Source: Nesterenkonia lacusekhoensis (GTDB lineage Bacteria > Actinomycetota > Actinomycetes > Actinomycetales > Micrococcaceae). Taken from it: a stretch of DNA of 64,000 nucleotides. Below are positions 40,866 to 51,418 of this stretch, in pieces. The translations under genes and the position numbers were made by a program. Below the pieces are notes generated by a model. That model was not told where the DNA came from. It searched no databases and was given only the letters and a program-made list of their open reading frames with translations. The stretch lies in the NCBI RefSeq assembly GCF_017876395.1, contig NZ_JAGINX010000001.1, positions 1,612,001 through 1,676,000 of the forward strand. Direction: 5' to 3'. How positions within the stretch are numbered: position 1 is the first letter of the stretch; each line of letters opens with the position of its first letter.

Positions 40866-43379
40866 CTATTGCTGAGCAAGCGCTCCAAACTGATCGCGGA
40901 ATGCCTCCACGTCGTCCACTATTTCGCCATCCGGACCGTGCTGATAACTCACCATCCGGACATTCGAACCCTCAGTCCGGTTATAGAAATACGTCGTGAA
41001 CTGAGCACTCCTCGGCGCCGAGCGTAGTTGGACGAAATGCGCCAGTGGTAACGGTGACTCTGACCCATCACGGATGAGGTAGAGATCACCGTGTATCATC
41101 GGATCGCCGACGGCGAATTCCTGCGTGACAAAAGGAGACCGCGTTCCAATAACGACTTCTGCCTCCTGCAGATATCCGTCACGACCTCGCTTGCTGCGTC
41201 CTGCCCTGACCAGGCGCAGTTTCATCCAAACGTCTCCTATAATAGTTTTGAGGTCCTTGAGGTCATTGATAAGTTCGGTAACACGACGCTCTTTCTCTTC
41301 AGGTGGAGCAAAACCGCCGTGGCCGTCCCAAACATTCCGCTTGTGGTTCACATCATTGAACTTTCGAATCACTTCTGGAGAAGTAAGCCGCTCGATTCCA
41401 TCCCGAGACAGACCGGCGAATGCTCGAAAGACCCGGGCCTCGTCGTCCACGTCATCGGCACCCAAGACTCTTCGCAACTCGCGCGCGACCTTCTCCGCAA
41501 TGATGACCCAAGTTTTGAACGAGGCTCTTTCAATCCCAAGACCGTTCTTGTGAAAGGTCCTCCGGATAGAATCCTCAATCTCCTGGCTAAGAGACGCATC
41601 GGTTCGACAAGCCGACAAAAGGACGGTCGCATGGAACGCGGCCATCCCTTCCCAGGCATGGAAGTATGCCTCTTGCTGGTCTCCCATGGGAGCGACAGTC
41701 ACCGCGGTCCACAGAGCTGAAGCGACTGGGTACGGAAGTTGATCGAGCCACGCCTCCAGAGAATCGTCGAATGCTCGCTCGAAGCGGTCAACGATGTCTG
41801 CTGCGCTTTCAGGTTTTGCCCAGATATTGGCCAACTCCGAATCCAACTCAGATTGGAAGTATCGGAGTCGCTTATCAGCAGAGGCGATCCCCTTTTGGAC
41901 GCAGAGGGGAGGGACAGGAACAGTCAGTTCCTCTGCCCACTTCGTAAGAGAACGCCCGTCCGACCTGACAGCCTTAACAAACGCGCCCTTCCCTGCGGCG
42001 TCTATCGCGAGACGTCGGCTGATCATCCCCTCTGGTGTATTGAGCCACGCCGCAAGGAACGTCGAGTCCAGTCGGTCAGCGTCGATGGCGACCGAAATTA
42101 CGCGCCCTTCAACCCCTACGGCAGGTGCGCCCACCGCCGAGCGCCCTCGTCCTGTAGGCACGAACACTCGGTGAGCTTGTGCCTCCCCATCAGCGTCTGC
42201 CACCTCTGGCGCGGCTTCCAAGAAGCCGCTCAGACGCCGACGTGGCCACGCTCGGGACTCCAGGCCCTTATGAAGTTCTCGAGCTTCACGCGCGAAGAAC
42301 CGACTGGGGTCCAAGTCAAGGAGCTCTTCAGGCACACCAGTAAGAGACACACCGGCTCCCTCACCATAGCGAGCTTCCAGGAGCTCGTCATCAACCGAAG
42401 TATCGCCATATGTGGTGAGCTTCCACGAAAGCTCCTTGCCATGACTGGTCGCCCTTGACGCCCAGACATCCCGGCGAATGAGCTGTCGAAGGGTAATGAG
42501 GCGAGCCCTCGGACCAGATTTTCGCGTCTTCAGTCCGAATACCAGTTCACGAAACGCCTCCGCCGACATCGACCGTCGAGGGCCCCACTTCGAGAACATC
42601 GCTTGAAGGTCAGCGACAAGCACCTTGTCACGGCGGACGTCCTGAGGTCTGTTCGAGAAGGTCAGCAAGTAAAGTGGAAGCGCCGTGTTCGGCGCCAGCC
42701 CGTCAGGAAGCCTAGTTACAGATTCGAGCAGCCCTTCCTCGAGAATCCGCTTACGAACCGCCGCGGACGACCCGCCTGAGCTCAGTGCGCCAGGATCCAC
42801 CAACGCGGCGACCCGTCCACCACCTTCGTCAGGTGAACGCAGCTTAGCCAGGGCCAACGATATGAACAGCCACGAAGAATCCCCCCTATTTGGCAACCCG
42901 TATGGGAAAGCTCCCTTATCATGGCGTGGTTGAACAACCGAGGGGTCCCAGCGCAATCCCCAGGGAGCATCGACGATGGCAAGGTCCGCAGCGTATCCCT
43001 CAAACGCATCGGTTTGGAGCGAATCCACCGCGACTATCTCCGCATCCGCGAGGCCCTCGAAGCGCTTCTGACTTGCTTCTACCGCCATGGAACTGATGTC
43101 TTGACCGCGGAATCGCACGTTGGTACCTGTGGACGTCAGCGCGCCCACAAGCAACGCGCCGGCGTAGCCAGTCCCAGCTGCTGGGTCCCAGACGTGAACG
43201 GGTGACGAAACTTCTCCCAAACGGCTAAGGAGGCTCACGCCGAGGGCCCGGGCCAACGACAGACTAGTCGTATGTTGTTCGACGAGAGGGTCCTTCGGAT
43301 GGGAGAAGACTGGCTCAGACCGTTCATCGGAGAGCAAATAGTCAATCGCCCCATCGTGCGGCCAATTCCGTTTAGCCAT
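40866..43379 (-). CDS. Unusual N6-methylase/TRD-like protein with a possible C-terminal HEPN domain
   Basis: An 837-residue protein, last in the minus-strand type I R-M locus. Residues about 60-330 resemble an HsdM methylase: motif I WDPAAGTG (about residue 66) and motif IV DAPWGLRW (about 136), aligning with the NPPFGVDW of the neighbouring HsdM. The usual (N/D)PP(Y/F/W) is therefore degenerate. Residues about 440-560 look like an HsdS target-recognition half with trailing helix (FLAAWLNTPEGMISRRLAID, VPVPPLCVQKGIASADKRLR). The C-terminal third is mostly helical and contains RNVWDGH (R681-H687), an Rx5H motif of the HEPN ribonuclease kind. The ATG at 43379 was chosen for its conserved-looking start; an upstream ATG at 43469 is possible. 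Codon usage is less GC-rich than the core genes. Methylase ancestry is fairly sure; HEPN and function are inference. Confidence 0.7.
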   Translation of the reverse strand: MAKRNWPHDGAIDYLLSDERSEPVFSHPKDPLVEQHTTSLSLARALGVSLLSRLGEVSSPVHVWDPAAGTGYAGALLVGALTSTGTNVRFRGQDISSMAVEASQKRFEGLADAEIVAVDSLQTDAFEGYAADLAIVDAPWGLRWDPSVVQPRHDKGAFPYGLPNRGDSSWLFISLALAKLRSPDEGGGRVAALVDPGALSSGGSSAAVRKRILEEGLLESVTRLPDGLAPNTALPLYLLTFSNRPQDVRRDKVLVADLQAMFSKWGPRRSMSAEAFRELVFGLKTRKSGPRARLITLRQLIRRDVWASRATSHGKELSWKLTTYGDTSVDDELLEARYGEGAGVSLTGVPEELLDLDPSRFFAREARELHKGLESRAWPRRRLSGFLEAAPEVADADGEAQAHRVFVPTGRGRSAVGAPAVGVEGRVISVAIDADRLDSTFLAAWLNTPEGMISRRLAIDAAGKGAFVKAVRSDGRSLTKWAEELTVPVPPLCVQKGIASADKRLRYFQSELDSELANIWAKPESAADIVDRFERAFDDSLEAWLDQLPYPVASALWTAVTVAPMGDQQEAYFHAWEGMAAFHATVLLSACRTDASLSQEIEDSIRRTFHKNGLGIERASFKTWVIIAEKVARELRRVLGADDVDDEARVFRAFAGLSRDGIERLTSPEVIRKFNDVNHKRNVWDGHGGFAPPEEKERRVTELINDLKDLKTIIGDVWMKLRLVRAGRSKRGRDGYLQEAEVVIGTRSPFVTQEFAVGDPMIHGDLYLIRDGSESPLPLAHFVQLRSAPRSAQFTTYFYNRTEGSNVRMVSYQHGPDGEIVDDVEAFRDQFGALAQQ

Positions 43380-43507
43380 ACCCCTACTTCTTCCTCTCCG
43401 CAGGTACCCCAACCTCGGGATGATCTTGTGACGTCGCCCTCTCTGAGCAGCAGGCCCGCGACGGGCCATGGCAGAGACCGGACCTCCCTCTCAGCACGAC
43501 CCCTCCG

Positions 43508-46500
43508 TCAAGACGCAAGGCGCTCGTAGAGGCCCATGTCCATGAAGAACTCGGCCTGCTGGGCAGGAGTCATGGACCGGAGCTTCTCCACGATCTGCGA
43601 CTTATTGGATTCATAGCGCCAGATGGTGTCCTCCGCGACCGTCCGGAGCGTCGGTGAATGCCCAAAGTCCACACGAGTGTTGGTCTGCCGTTGGCGCTTG
43701 AGACGCTCGTCTTCCGCAGCCTTCTCCACAAGAAACTCCATCTCGGAGACCTTGTCCTCATCTGTGATGTCCAGACCGCCGAAGTACTTATTGACCTTCT
43801 CCAGGATCTCCTCCCAGGAGCCTCTGTCGTCACGGTTGACTCTGGCGATGCCTGCTTCGGTCACGCCTCGCAGACCTTCTCCTCCACCTGCAGCCGAGAG
43901 ATCCTCCTGCCGAATCTTCTCCAGCTTGTAGTGGGTCAGGACGATGTCGTCGAGGTCCACCCAGTCCGGGTCGGTGTCGTCCTCGGTGAACACGGTCAGC
44001 TTCCGCTGGAGCTTCTCAGCATAGGCGGCGAGCTTCTCGTAGAACTCGTCCCCGTAATGCAGGATCTGGCTGAAGAAGTCGTAGGTCTTCGCGTACTGGC
44101 CGAGAGTCTGTCGGAACTCCTTGAGGGTCTCCAGCTCGGAGTTGTCCTCCGTGGACTGGAAGGTCTCCACGGCCTGCCGCCAGCGGTGCTGGTATCGGTC
44201 GACCGCGGGACCGATTGCACTGTTGATCTGTGCGTGGGCGGTTTTCTGCCCCTTAGGGTCGCGCCATGCTTCCCAGAAGCGGTCTACTTCAGCACGGGTG
44301 AAGATGCGCTCGTTCTCGAGCTTGATCATCAGATCCGCCACCAAGTCGGGGTCCGACTCCTGCACCAGGGACGCGTCCTCGTAGTACTCCTGGAACGCTG
44401 CCTGCACCCGAGCCGAGTTCTCCTCGATGAAGTCGACGATGAACGTCTTCTCTTTGCCCTTGGCCTGGCGGTTCAGCCTGGACAGTGTCTGCACTGCGGA
44501 GATGCCGGAGAGCTTCTTGTCCACGTACATGCCCACCAGCAACGGCTCGTCGAAACCCGTCTGGTACTTGTTCGCGACGATCAGCACGTGCTGATCCCTC
44601 TGCCGGAAGACGTCTGCCAGGTCGCGTCCCAGGAGCTCCGGGTTCTCGGAGGTCTCCGTCACCTGCGGGGCATCGCCACCGGCGATTGGCTCCACATCCG
44701 GGTCATCGACTTCCCCGGAGAATGCCACAAGAGACTTCAGATTCAGGTTCCGGTCCGCCACTGCGCGCTGGAACGCACGGTGGTACCTCACCGCGGCTGC
44801 GCGTGAAGAGGTCACCACCATTGCCTTGGCACGGCCTCCGAGCTCGGGCTGCACCACACGGGTGAAGTGCTCGATGATCTCGTGCACCTTCGACGCCACA
44901 TTCGTGGGGTGCAGCTCCACCGTGCCGATGATGGCGCGAGTCGAGCGCCGGATATCTATCTCTTCACCACCGGAGTCGCTGCGCCGCGCAATGCGAGCAG
45001 CCACTGCGTAGGAGGTGTAGTTCTTCAGGACGTCCAGGATGAAGTCCTCCTGGATGGCCTGCTTCATCGAGTACAGGTCGAAAGGCTTGGGCTCCTCACC
45101 TTCGGAGGGCCGGCGCCCAAAGACCTCAAGCGTCTTGGCTTTAGGCGTGGCGGTGAATGCGAAGTAGCTGATGCGCTTGTCTTCATCTACCCGCGCGGCC
45201 ATGGCATTGAGGGCATCCTGATCTGCCCCACCTTCATCGAGGCCATCGCCTGCTGCCTCCTCGTTGTTGTAGAGGAGCTCCTTGAGAGCATTGGCGGCGG
45301 CACCGCTCTGTGATGAGTGCGCCTCATCCGCGATAACGGCAAACCGCTTGCCGCTGAGTGCGCCGCCTTCTTCCCGCATCTTCTGGAGAGCATGCGGGAA
45401 GGTCTGCAGGGTGAGTCCAACGATGGGCACCCCTGCGGCGAAGGCCTCGAGCAGCTGGGCCGTCTTCGATCCCTCACTTCCGCTGACGATGGGCTGGAAC
45501 TTGCCAGAAGCATTGGTCAGCTGGTCAACGGCATCCTGAAGCTGGCGGTCCAGAACCTGTCGGTCGGAGATCACGATGACCGAGTCAAAGACCTTGTTGC
45601 CATCTGCGGTCTGCAGGTCGGCGAGGCGATGAGCGGTCCAGGCAATGGAGTCGGTCTTTCCCGAACCAGCGGAATGCTGGATGAGGTACTTGTGGCCGGG
45701 CCCTTCCGTCGTTGCCGCCTCAGTCAATCGAGTCACGGCCCGCCACTGATGGTAGCGGGGGAAGCGAATCTGCCGACGGGTCTCTACCTTGCCGGTAAGC
45801 GGGTCAGCGCGGTTCTCGTGGTTGACGTAGATGAACTTGGAGATGAGGTTGAGCCAGGTGTCCCGCTCTAGGATCTCTTCCCAGAAGTAGCTGGTGCGGT
45901 GCTTCCCCGGAATGGGGGCGTTCCCGGCCCCGTTGTCGTGGCCTCGGTCGAAAGGCAGGAAGAACGTGTCCTCACCCTGCAGAGCTGTAGTCATGACGAT
46001 GTTCTCGTCGGTGAGGCCGAAGTGAACCAGAGCACCCCGGAAGGGTGTCAGCAGAGGCTCCCCTGCCGGGTGCCGATCCTTCCGGTACTGCTTCTTCACC
46101 TCTTTGAGGCTCTGACTGAAAGTCGTCTTGGTCTCGACAGTGGCGACGGGGATCCCGTTGAGGAAGAGAACCAGATCAATCCGGTTGCTGTGCCGCGTGG
46201 AATACACGACTTCGCGGACCACACGAAGCCGATTCTGAGCAAAACGCTGTGTGGCGTCGGGATTCAGGTCCGTAGAGACCGGTGGCTGCATCAACTGGAA
46301 CCGACGAGCACCGGGAACGGTGACGCCGTTCCGCAGGACGCTGAGCGTTCCACCGCCCTGGTCCTCGCTGAGCGCAAGAGTCTTGGCGACACGGTCCAAG
46401 ATGCGATTCTGGCCCTTCTCACGTGCGGCACCGTCGCCACCGGTTGGCACGATGCGGCCGTAGTTCGCGGGATCAGAGTCAGCCAGCCACCCGAGGAGGT

Positions 46501-46624
46501 CCTCAGGGAAGAGGGCACGTTCCTTGTCGTACCCCGTCGAGTTCGCTGAAACGAGCCACCCATGGGCTTCCAGGTAGTCTGCGATCTCCCGCTGGAACGT
46601 GTCCTCGTGGTGGATCTGACTCAC
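43508..46624 (-). CDS. hsdR: Type I restriction enzyme subunit R (HsdR)
   Basis: A 1038-residue motor-nuclease subunit. The N-terminal nuclease domain has the RIDLVLFLNG...VATVETKT core with catalytic Asp and Glu-x-Lys. The SF2 translocase has Walker A GSGKTDSIAW (about residue 323), the DEAH box VIADEAHSSQ (about 436), FTATPKAKT, and C-terminal motor motifs (KYQTGFDEPLLVGMYVDKKL, QTLSRLNR). A helical C-terminal part binds the MTase core. It cuts DNA lacking the host methylation after ATP-driven translocation. Its ATG overlaps the hsdS stop by 4 nt. Intact. Confidence 0.96.
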   Translation of the reverse strand: MSQIHHEDTFQREIADYLEAHGWLVSANSTGYDKERALFPEDLLGWLADSDPANYGRIVPTGGDGAAREKGQNRILDRVAKTLALSEDQGGGTLSVLRNGVTVPGARRFQLMQPPVSTDLNPDATQRFAQNRLRVVREVVYSTRHSNRIDLVLFLNGIPVATVETKTTFSQSLKEVKKQYRKDRHPAGEPLLTPFRGALVHFGLTDENIVMTTALQGEDTFFLPFDRGHDNGAGNAPIPGKHRTSYFWEEILERDTWLNLISKFIYVNHENRADPLTGKVETRRQIRFPRYHQWRAVTRLTEAATTEGPGHKYLIQHSAGSGKTDSIAWTAHRLADLQTADGNKVFDSVIVISDRQVLDRQLQDAVDQLTNASGKFQPIVSGSEGSKTAQLLEAFAAGVPIVGLTLQTFPHALQKMREEGGALSGKRFAVIADEAHSSQSGAAANALKELLYNNEEAAGDGLDEGGADQDALNAMAARVDEDKRISYFAFTATPKAKTLEVFGRRPSEGEEPKPFDLYSMKQAIQEDFILDVLKNYTSYAVAARIARRSDSGGEEIDIRRSTRAIIGTVELHPTNVASKVHEIIEHFTRVVQPELGGRAKAMVVTSSRAAAVRYHRAFQRAVADRNLNLKSLVAFSGEVDDPDVEPIAGGDAPQVTETSENPELLGRDLADVFRQRDQHVLIVANKYQTGFDEPLLVGMYVDKKLSGISAVQTLSRLNRQAKGKEKTFIVDFIEENSARVQAAFQEYYEDASLVQESDPDLVADLMIKLENERIFTRAEVDRFWEAWRDPKGQKTAHAQINSAIGPAVDRYQHRWRQAVETFQSTEDNSELETLKEFRQTLGQYAKTYDFFSQILHYGDEFYEKLAAYAEKLQRKLTVFTEDDTDPDWVDLDDIVLTHYKLEKIRQEDLSAAGGGEGLRGVTEAGIARVNRDDRGSWEEILEKVNKYFGGLDITDEDKVSEMEFLVEKAAEDERLKRQRQTNTRVDFGHSPTLRTVAEDTIWRYESNKSQIVEKLRSMTPAQQAEFFMDMGLYERLAS

Positions 46625-47927
46625 TTCGCCTCCTGACCTTCGCTCCCAAGCTGTCCTGCTCCACGCTCACGGTCCACCTCAAGCTGGCCCGTCACAGTAG
46701 CTGAGATCAGTGCGGACTTTCGTTCCCTGGCCAATTCGAGCGCTACCTGAGCATCCTTGGTAAGACGGTCAAGTGACTCCCTCTCAGCCTCGATCTGCGC
46801 TGCGATTTTTCGCTGTTGATCGAAAGGAGGCAGGTACACGCGCTCGTCGAGGTACATCCCCATATCGAGATTTTGGATCCCGGTGGATTGCTTGACGGAC
46901 CGGCTAGTCACCCCTGAGAGGTAAAGACTCTTATGGAGGTAAAGCGCGTAGAGACTATCCACCCAGTTCGGCGTTACGATTCGGGCGGTGAAGTTGGAGT
47001 ACATCTCTTCTCCCTCGCCCTCATAGAGCACCACGTTACCCACCGGAGAAGAAGGGCCTCCACCTGACTTCTCGATAAGAAGATCACCGTGCCGGAGCCC
47101 TTCGCGTTGAACAACGTCCGTCGCGTAAGAGCGATCGGTAGCGCTCCGACTGTGGATTCGACCGTGCTTCTTGTCGAAATCTGCGACACGGATGCAACGC
47201 ACAGTTTGATCGTCTTCTGAGGGATCTGCACCCCAGGCGCCGTTCTTATGCGAGAGCACAGACGCTTTAAGGCGCTCTTCCGACCACGCGGCAGGCGCCT
47301 GCGGCCACGTTTCGAGTCCTGTCTCCCGAAGCTCCTCTTGGGAACCCCCACGCTGGATCTGCTCGATGAGGCTTGATTTCCAGTGCTCATCAATCAGTCG
47401 CATCATCTGCTCCTGGTCCGCGATGAAGGCGTCGATTTCGGCGGTCTCGTGGTCGAGGTAGTCGGCGATCGCGCGCTGAACGTCGAGCGGAAACCGCTCG
47501 ACGGGAATCACTCGCATATCGGCGAACGAAATACGAGAGGTACGCACTCCCTGCCCGCCCCCAGCGCCGATGCCACGCTCACGCCTAACCATCTCACTAA
47601 TGAACCAAGATGACTTCATGAGATACTTGATGAATCGTGGATCCGCGCCGTCGTTGACGCGCAACGCCTCATAGTCCGGTGTAACGAGACCGGGCTCGCA
47701 CGCGATTCCCACGGCGCCCGCCCGGACACTCATTCGATTCAATACGATGTCATCGGTCTCTACCAGCTTGTAGTTCTCCAGTGACTCAGCTCGTGGCTCA
47801 CCGTCGTGCAGTTCACTAAAACGTACAACACCGTGCGTTTGCGAGACCGACAGCAGAGGCCGGTAGTCTGCTTTTCCACCAGCCCGTTTATCCAACCGTG
47901 TGACCAATCGGCCGAAGGGGATAGTCA

Positions 47928-47931
<4 letters not shown>
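46621..47931 (-). CDS. hsdS: Type I R-M specificity subunit (HsdS)
   Basis: A 436-residue subunit with two target-recognition domains separated by conserved coiled helices: the first ends at PLDVQRAIADYLDHETAEID and the second at PPFDQQRKIAAQIEAERESL. The bipartite recognition sequence cannot be read from the protein. It overlaps hsdM and hsdR by 4 nt on each side. The variable TRD stretches are less GC-rich than hsdM, as is usual for exchanged specificity domains. No inverted hsdS fragments are nearby, so no shufflon-type switching is apparent. Confidence 0.94.
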
Positions 47932-49898
<1,967 letters not shown>

Positions 49899-50211
49899 CG
49901 TTGAGCTCTCATGGGGTGGTTTGATCGGGTGCTTACTTCGCCACTTTATCCAAGATCTGTGACATGGGGCCCTGCATCACATATATGAAGCTCAGCAACC
50001 GGAACCCCATTGAATATTAAGGGTGCGGTTCCTCAACACTCGGAACGAGGCACCGCACCCTGTACCGCGCAGCGCCGTAGACGCTACTCGCCGTAACAGC
50101 ACGAAGCTACCAGCCCTCACGCGAATGAACGACGGTCGCGCTGATGTACATGAATAACTTCCTTTCGAGAACACGTCCTCCCGAATGGGCAGGGTGGCTC
50201 GCTGAGGAAGT
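49899..50211. other. 313-bp intergenic region between hsdM and mcrC
   Basis: No gene supported; a 125-codon minus-strand frame here lacks family features or a good start. It contains the strong hairpin at 50020-50061 and an 8-bp inverted repeat AACTTCCT / AGGAAGTT (50156-50163 and 50205-50212) spanning the mcrC stop. It should also hold the hsdM promoter. More AT-rich than its surroundings. Confidence 0.6.
50020..50061 (-). terminator. Hairpin downstream of mcrBC
   Basis: AGGGTGCGGT-T-CCTC pairs with GAGG-C-ACCGCACCCT: 14 pairs and one mismatch with a 12-nt loop. On the minus strand it follows mcrC and is followed by TTAATATTCAAT, an AT-rich tail consistent with termination before hsdM. Confidence 0.65.
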
Positions 50212-51417
50212 TCATGCCGCCACCACATGCGGCGGGATCTCCGTGGCCAGCCTTCGCACAGAGGCGAGAATATCGTCAGGAGCGCCGCTGAGGTCCACGG
50301 TATGGGCGAGGATGCACTTGCCTGCCGAGGCAATGCGGTACTCCGCTGGGGCCACTTCGCCAGAAACATAGATCAGGTGAGCCGCTTCTAGGCCAGCTGA
50401 GAGGGCATAGGCCAAAGCCTGGTACACGTCCGCGTTCGGAGGCGAGCCAGCCTCGGCGTTCCAGACCTTGTACTTCAGGTCCGCGATCCCCAGCGCCTGA
50501 TCTCCCCTGCGGATCACGAGATCCGGGCGTAGCCTCACGTTCTTCGCCTCGTCCAGCGCGAAAGAGCGATCCTGCGTGGAGACCGTCAACCCTCGCGGTT
50601 CTAGCTCGCGGCTCAGCACCCGGTGCACGAAACGTTCGAACAGCCCGGGCATGCTGATCAGGAAGCTCGCGCCCTCCGTGCTCCCTTCCCGGTGCGCCCA
50701 GGAGGTCGCCTCGATCACCAACCGCGCCAGCATCAGCGCGAAACCGTAATGCCGGTTCAGGCGAGTCAGCGGCACTTCAGGCGCCTCACGCCCTTGCCAT
50801 GGCGTGACTTCCTCAAAGGCGGTGAGCTGGCCCCGGAGACGCCTTCTCAGGTCATCCGTGACCCCAGGAGCTCTCATCAGCAGGCGGACAGCCGCCAGCA
50901 GTACCTGGTTCTCCACGATGTCCGGAGTGAACCGGCTGACCGTCAGTTCCAACGGTAGCGGGATGCCCGGCCGAGTGCGGATCTGTCGCGGGATGTCCCA
51001 GCGACCGCGGACCACGTGTCCAGTTTCCTCCACGGTGCGGTAACCACTCAGCGGGCCGCCTCTCGTGCACGACTCCACAGCCCGGACGAAGGCTTCAGCG
51101 AGCGCACTCGGCAGCCCCTCCTGCGCCTGGTACTGGACAGCGTGTCCGAGGGGAACCTGCTCCTCCGCGTAGGAGGCCAGAAACAGGATGTTCTCCAGCG
51201 GGGTCTTCGGCTCGATATCGATACGCAGGCCGGGAAGCGATGCCGCACCGATATGCGTGACGTCCCCGATCCGCCACACTCCCGGGCTGACTCCCGGCGT
51301 CACTGAGCAGAATCTCAGACGCTGGATCGCTGCGGCCTGAGCTCCAGTCAGCTCTACCTCGGTCCAGCCTCGCTCGGAGACGCGGATTGTCCGGGCACGC
51401 CCAGTCGCGGCCGACAT
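50212..51417 (-). CDS. mcrC: McrC-family nuclease subunit of a McrBC-type system
   Basis: A 401-residue McrC homologue. The N-terminal beta-rich domain contacts the McrB ring (LRIDIEPKTPLENILFLASY, VRGRWDIPRQIRTRPG) and the C-terminal PD-(D/E)xK nuclease shows VRLRPDLVIRRGDQALGIAD followed by LKYK, supplying the catalytic Asp, Asp and Lys. In the known system McrC cuts DNA once the McrB motor has recognised modified bases. The ATG at 51417 is 1 nt after the mcrB stop; the open frame extends 9 codons farther upstream. Confidence 0.92.
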   Translation of the reverse strand: MSAATGRARTIRVSERGWTEVELTGAQAAAIQRLRFCSVTPGVSPGVWRIGDVTHIGAASLPGLRIDIEPKTPLENILFLASYAEEQVPLGHAVQYQAQEGLPSALAEAFVRAVESCTRGGPLSGYRTVEETGHVVRGRWDIPRQIRTRPGIPLPLELTVSRFTPDIVENQVLLAAVRLLMRAPGVTDDLRRRLRGQLTAFEEVTPWQGREAPEVPLTRLNRHYGFALMLARLVIEATSWAHREGSTEGASFLISMPGLFERFVHRVLSRELEPRGLTVSTQDRSFALDEAKNVRLRPDLVIRRGDQALGIADLKYKVWNAEAGSPPNADVYQALAYALSAGLEAAHLIYVSGEVAPAEYRIASAGKCILAHTVDLSGAPDDILASVRRLATEIPPHVVAA

Positions 51418-51418
51418 C

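Noticed and set aside
49992-50369. 125-codon frame between mcrC and hsdM
   Set aside because: It overlaps the mcrC end and the hairpin, lacks an SD and shows no family similarity.
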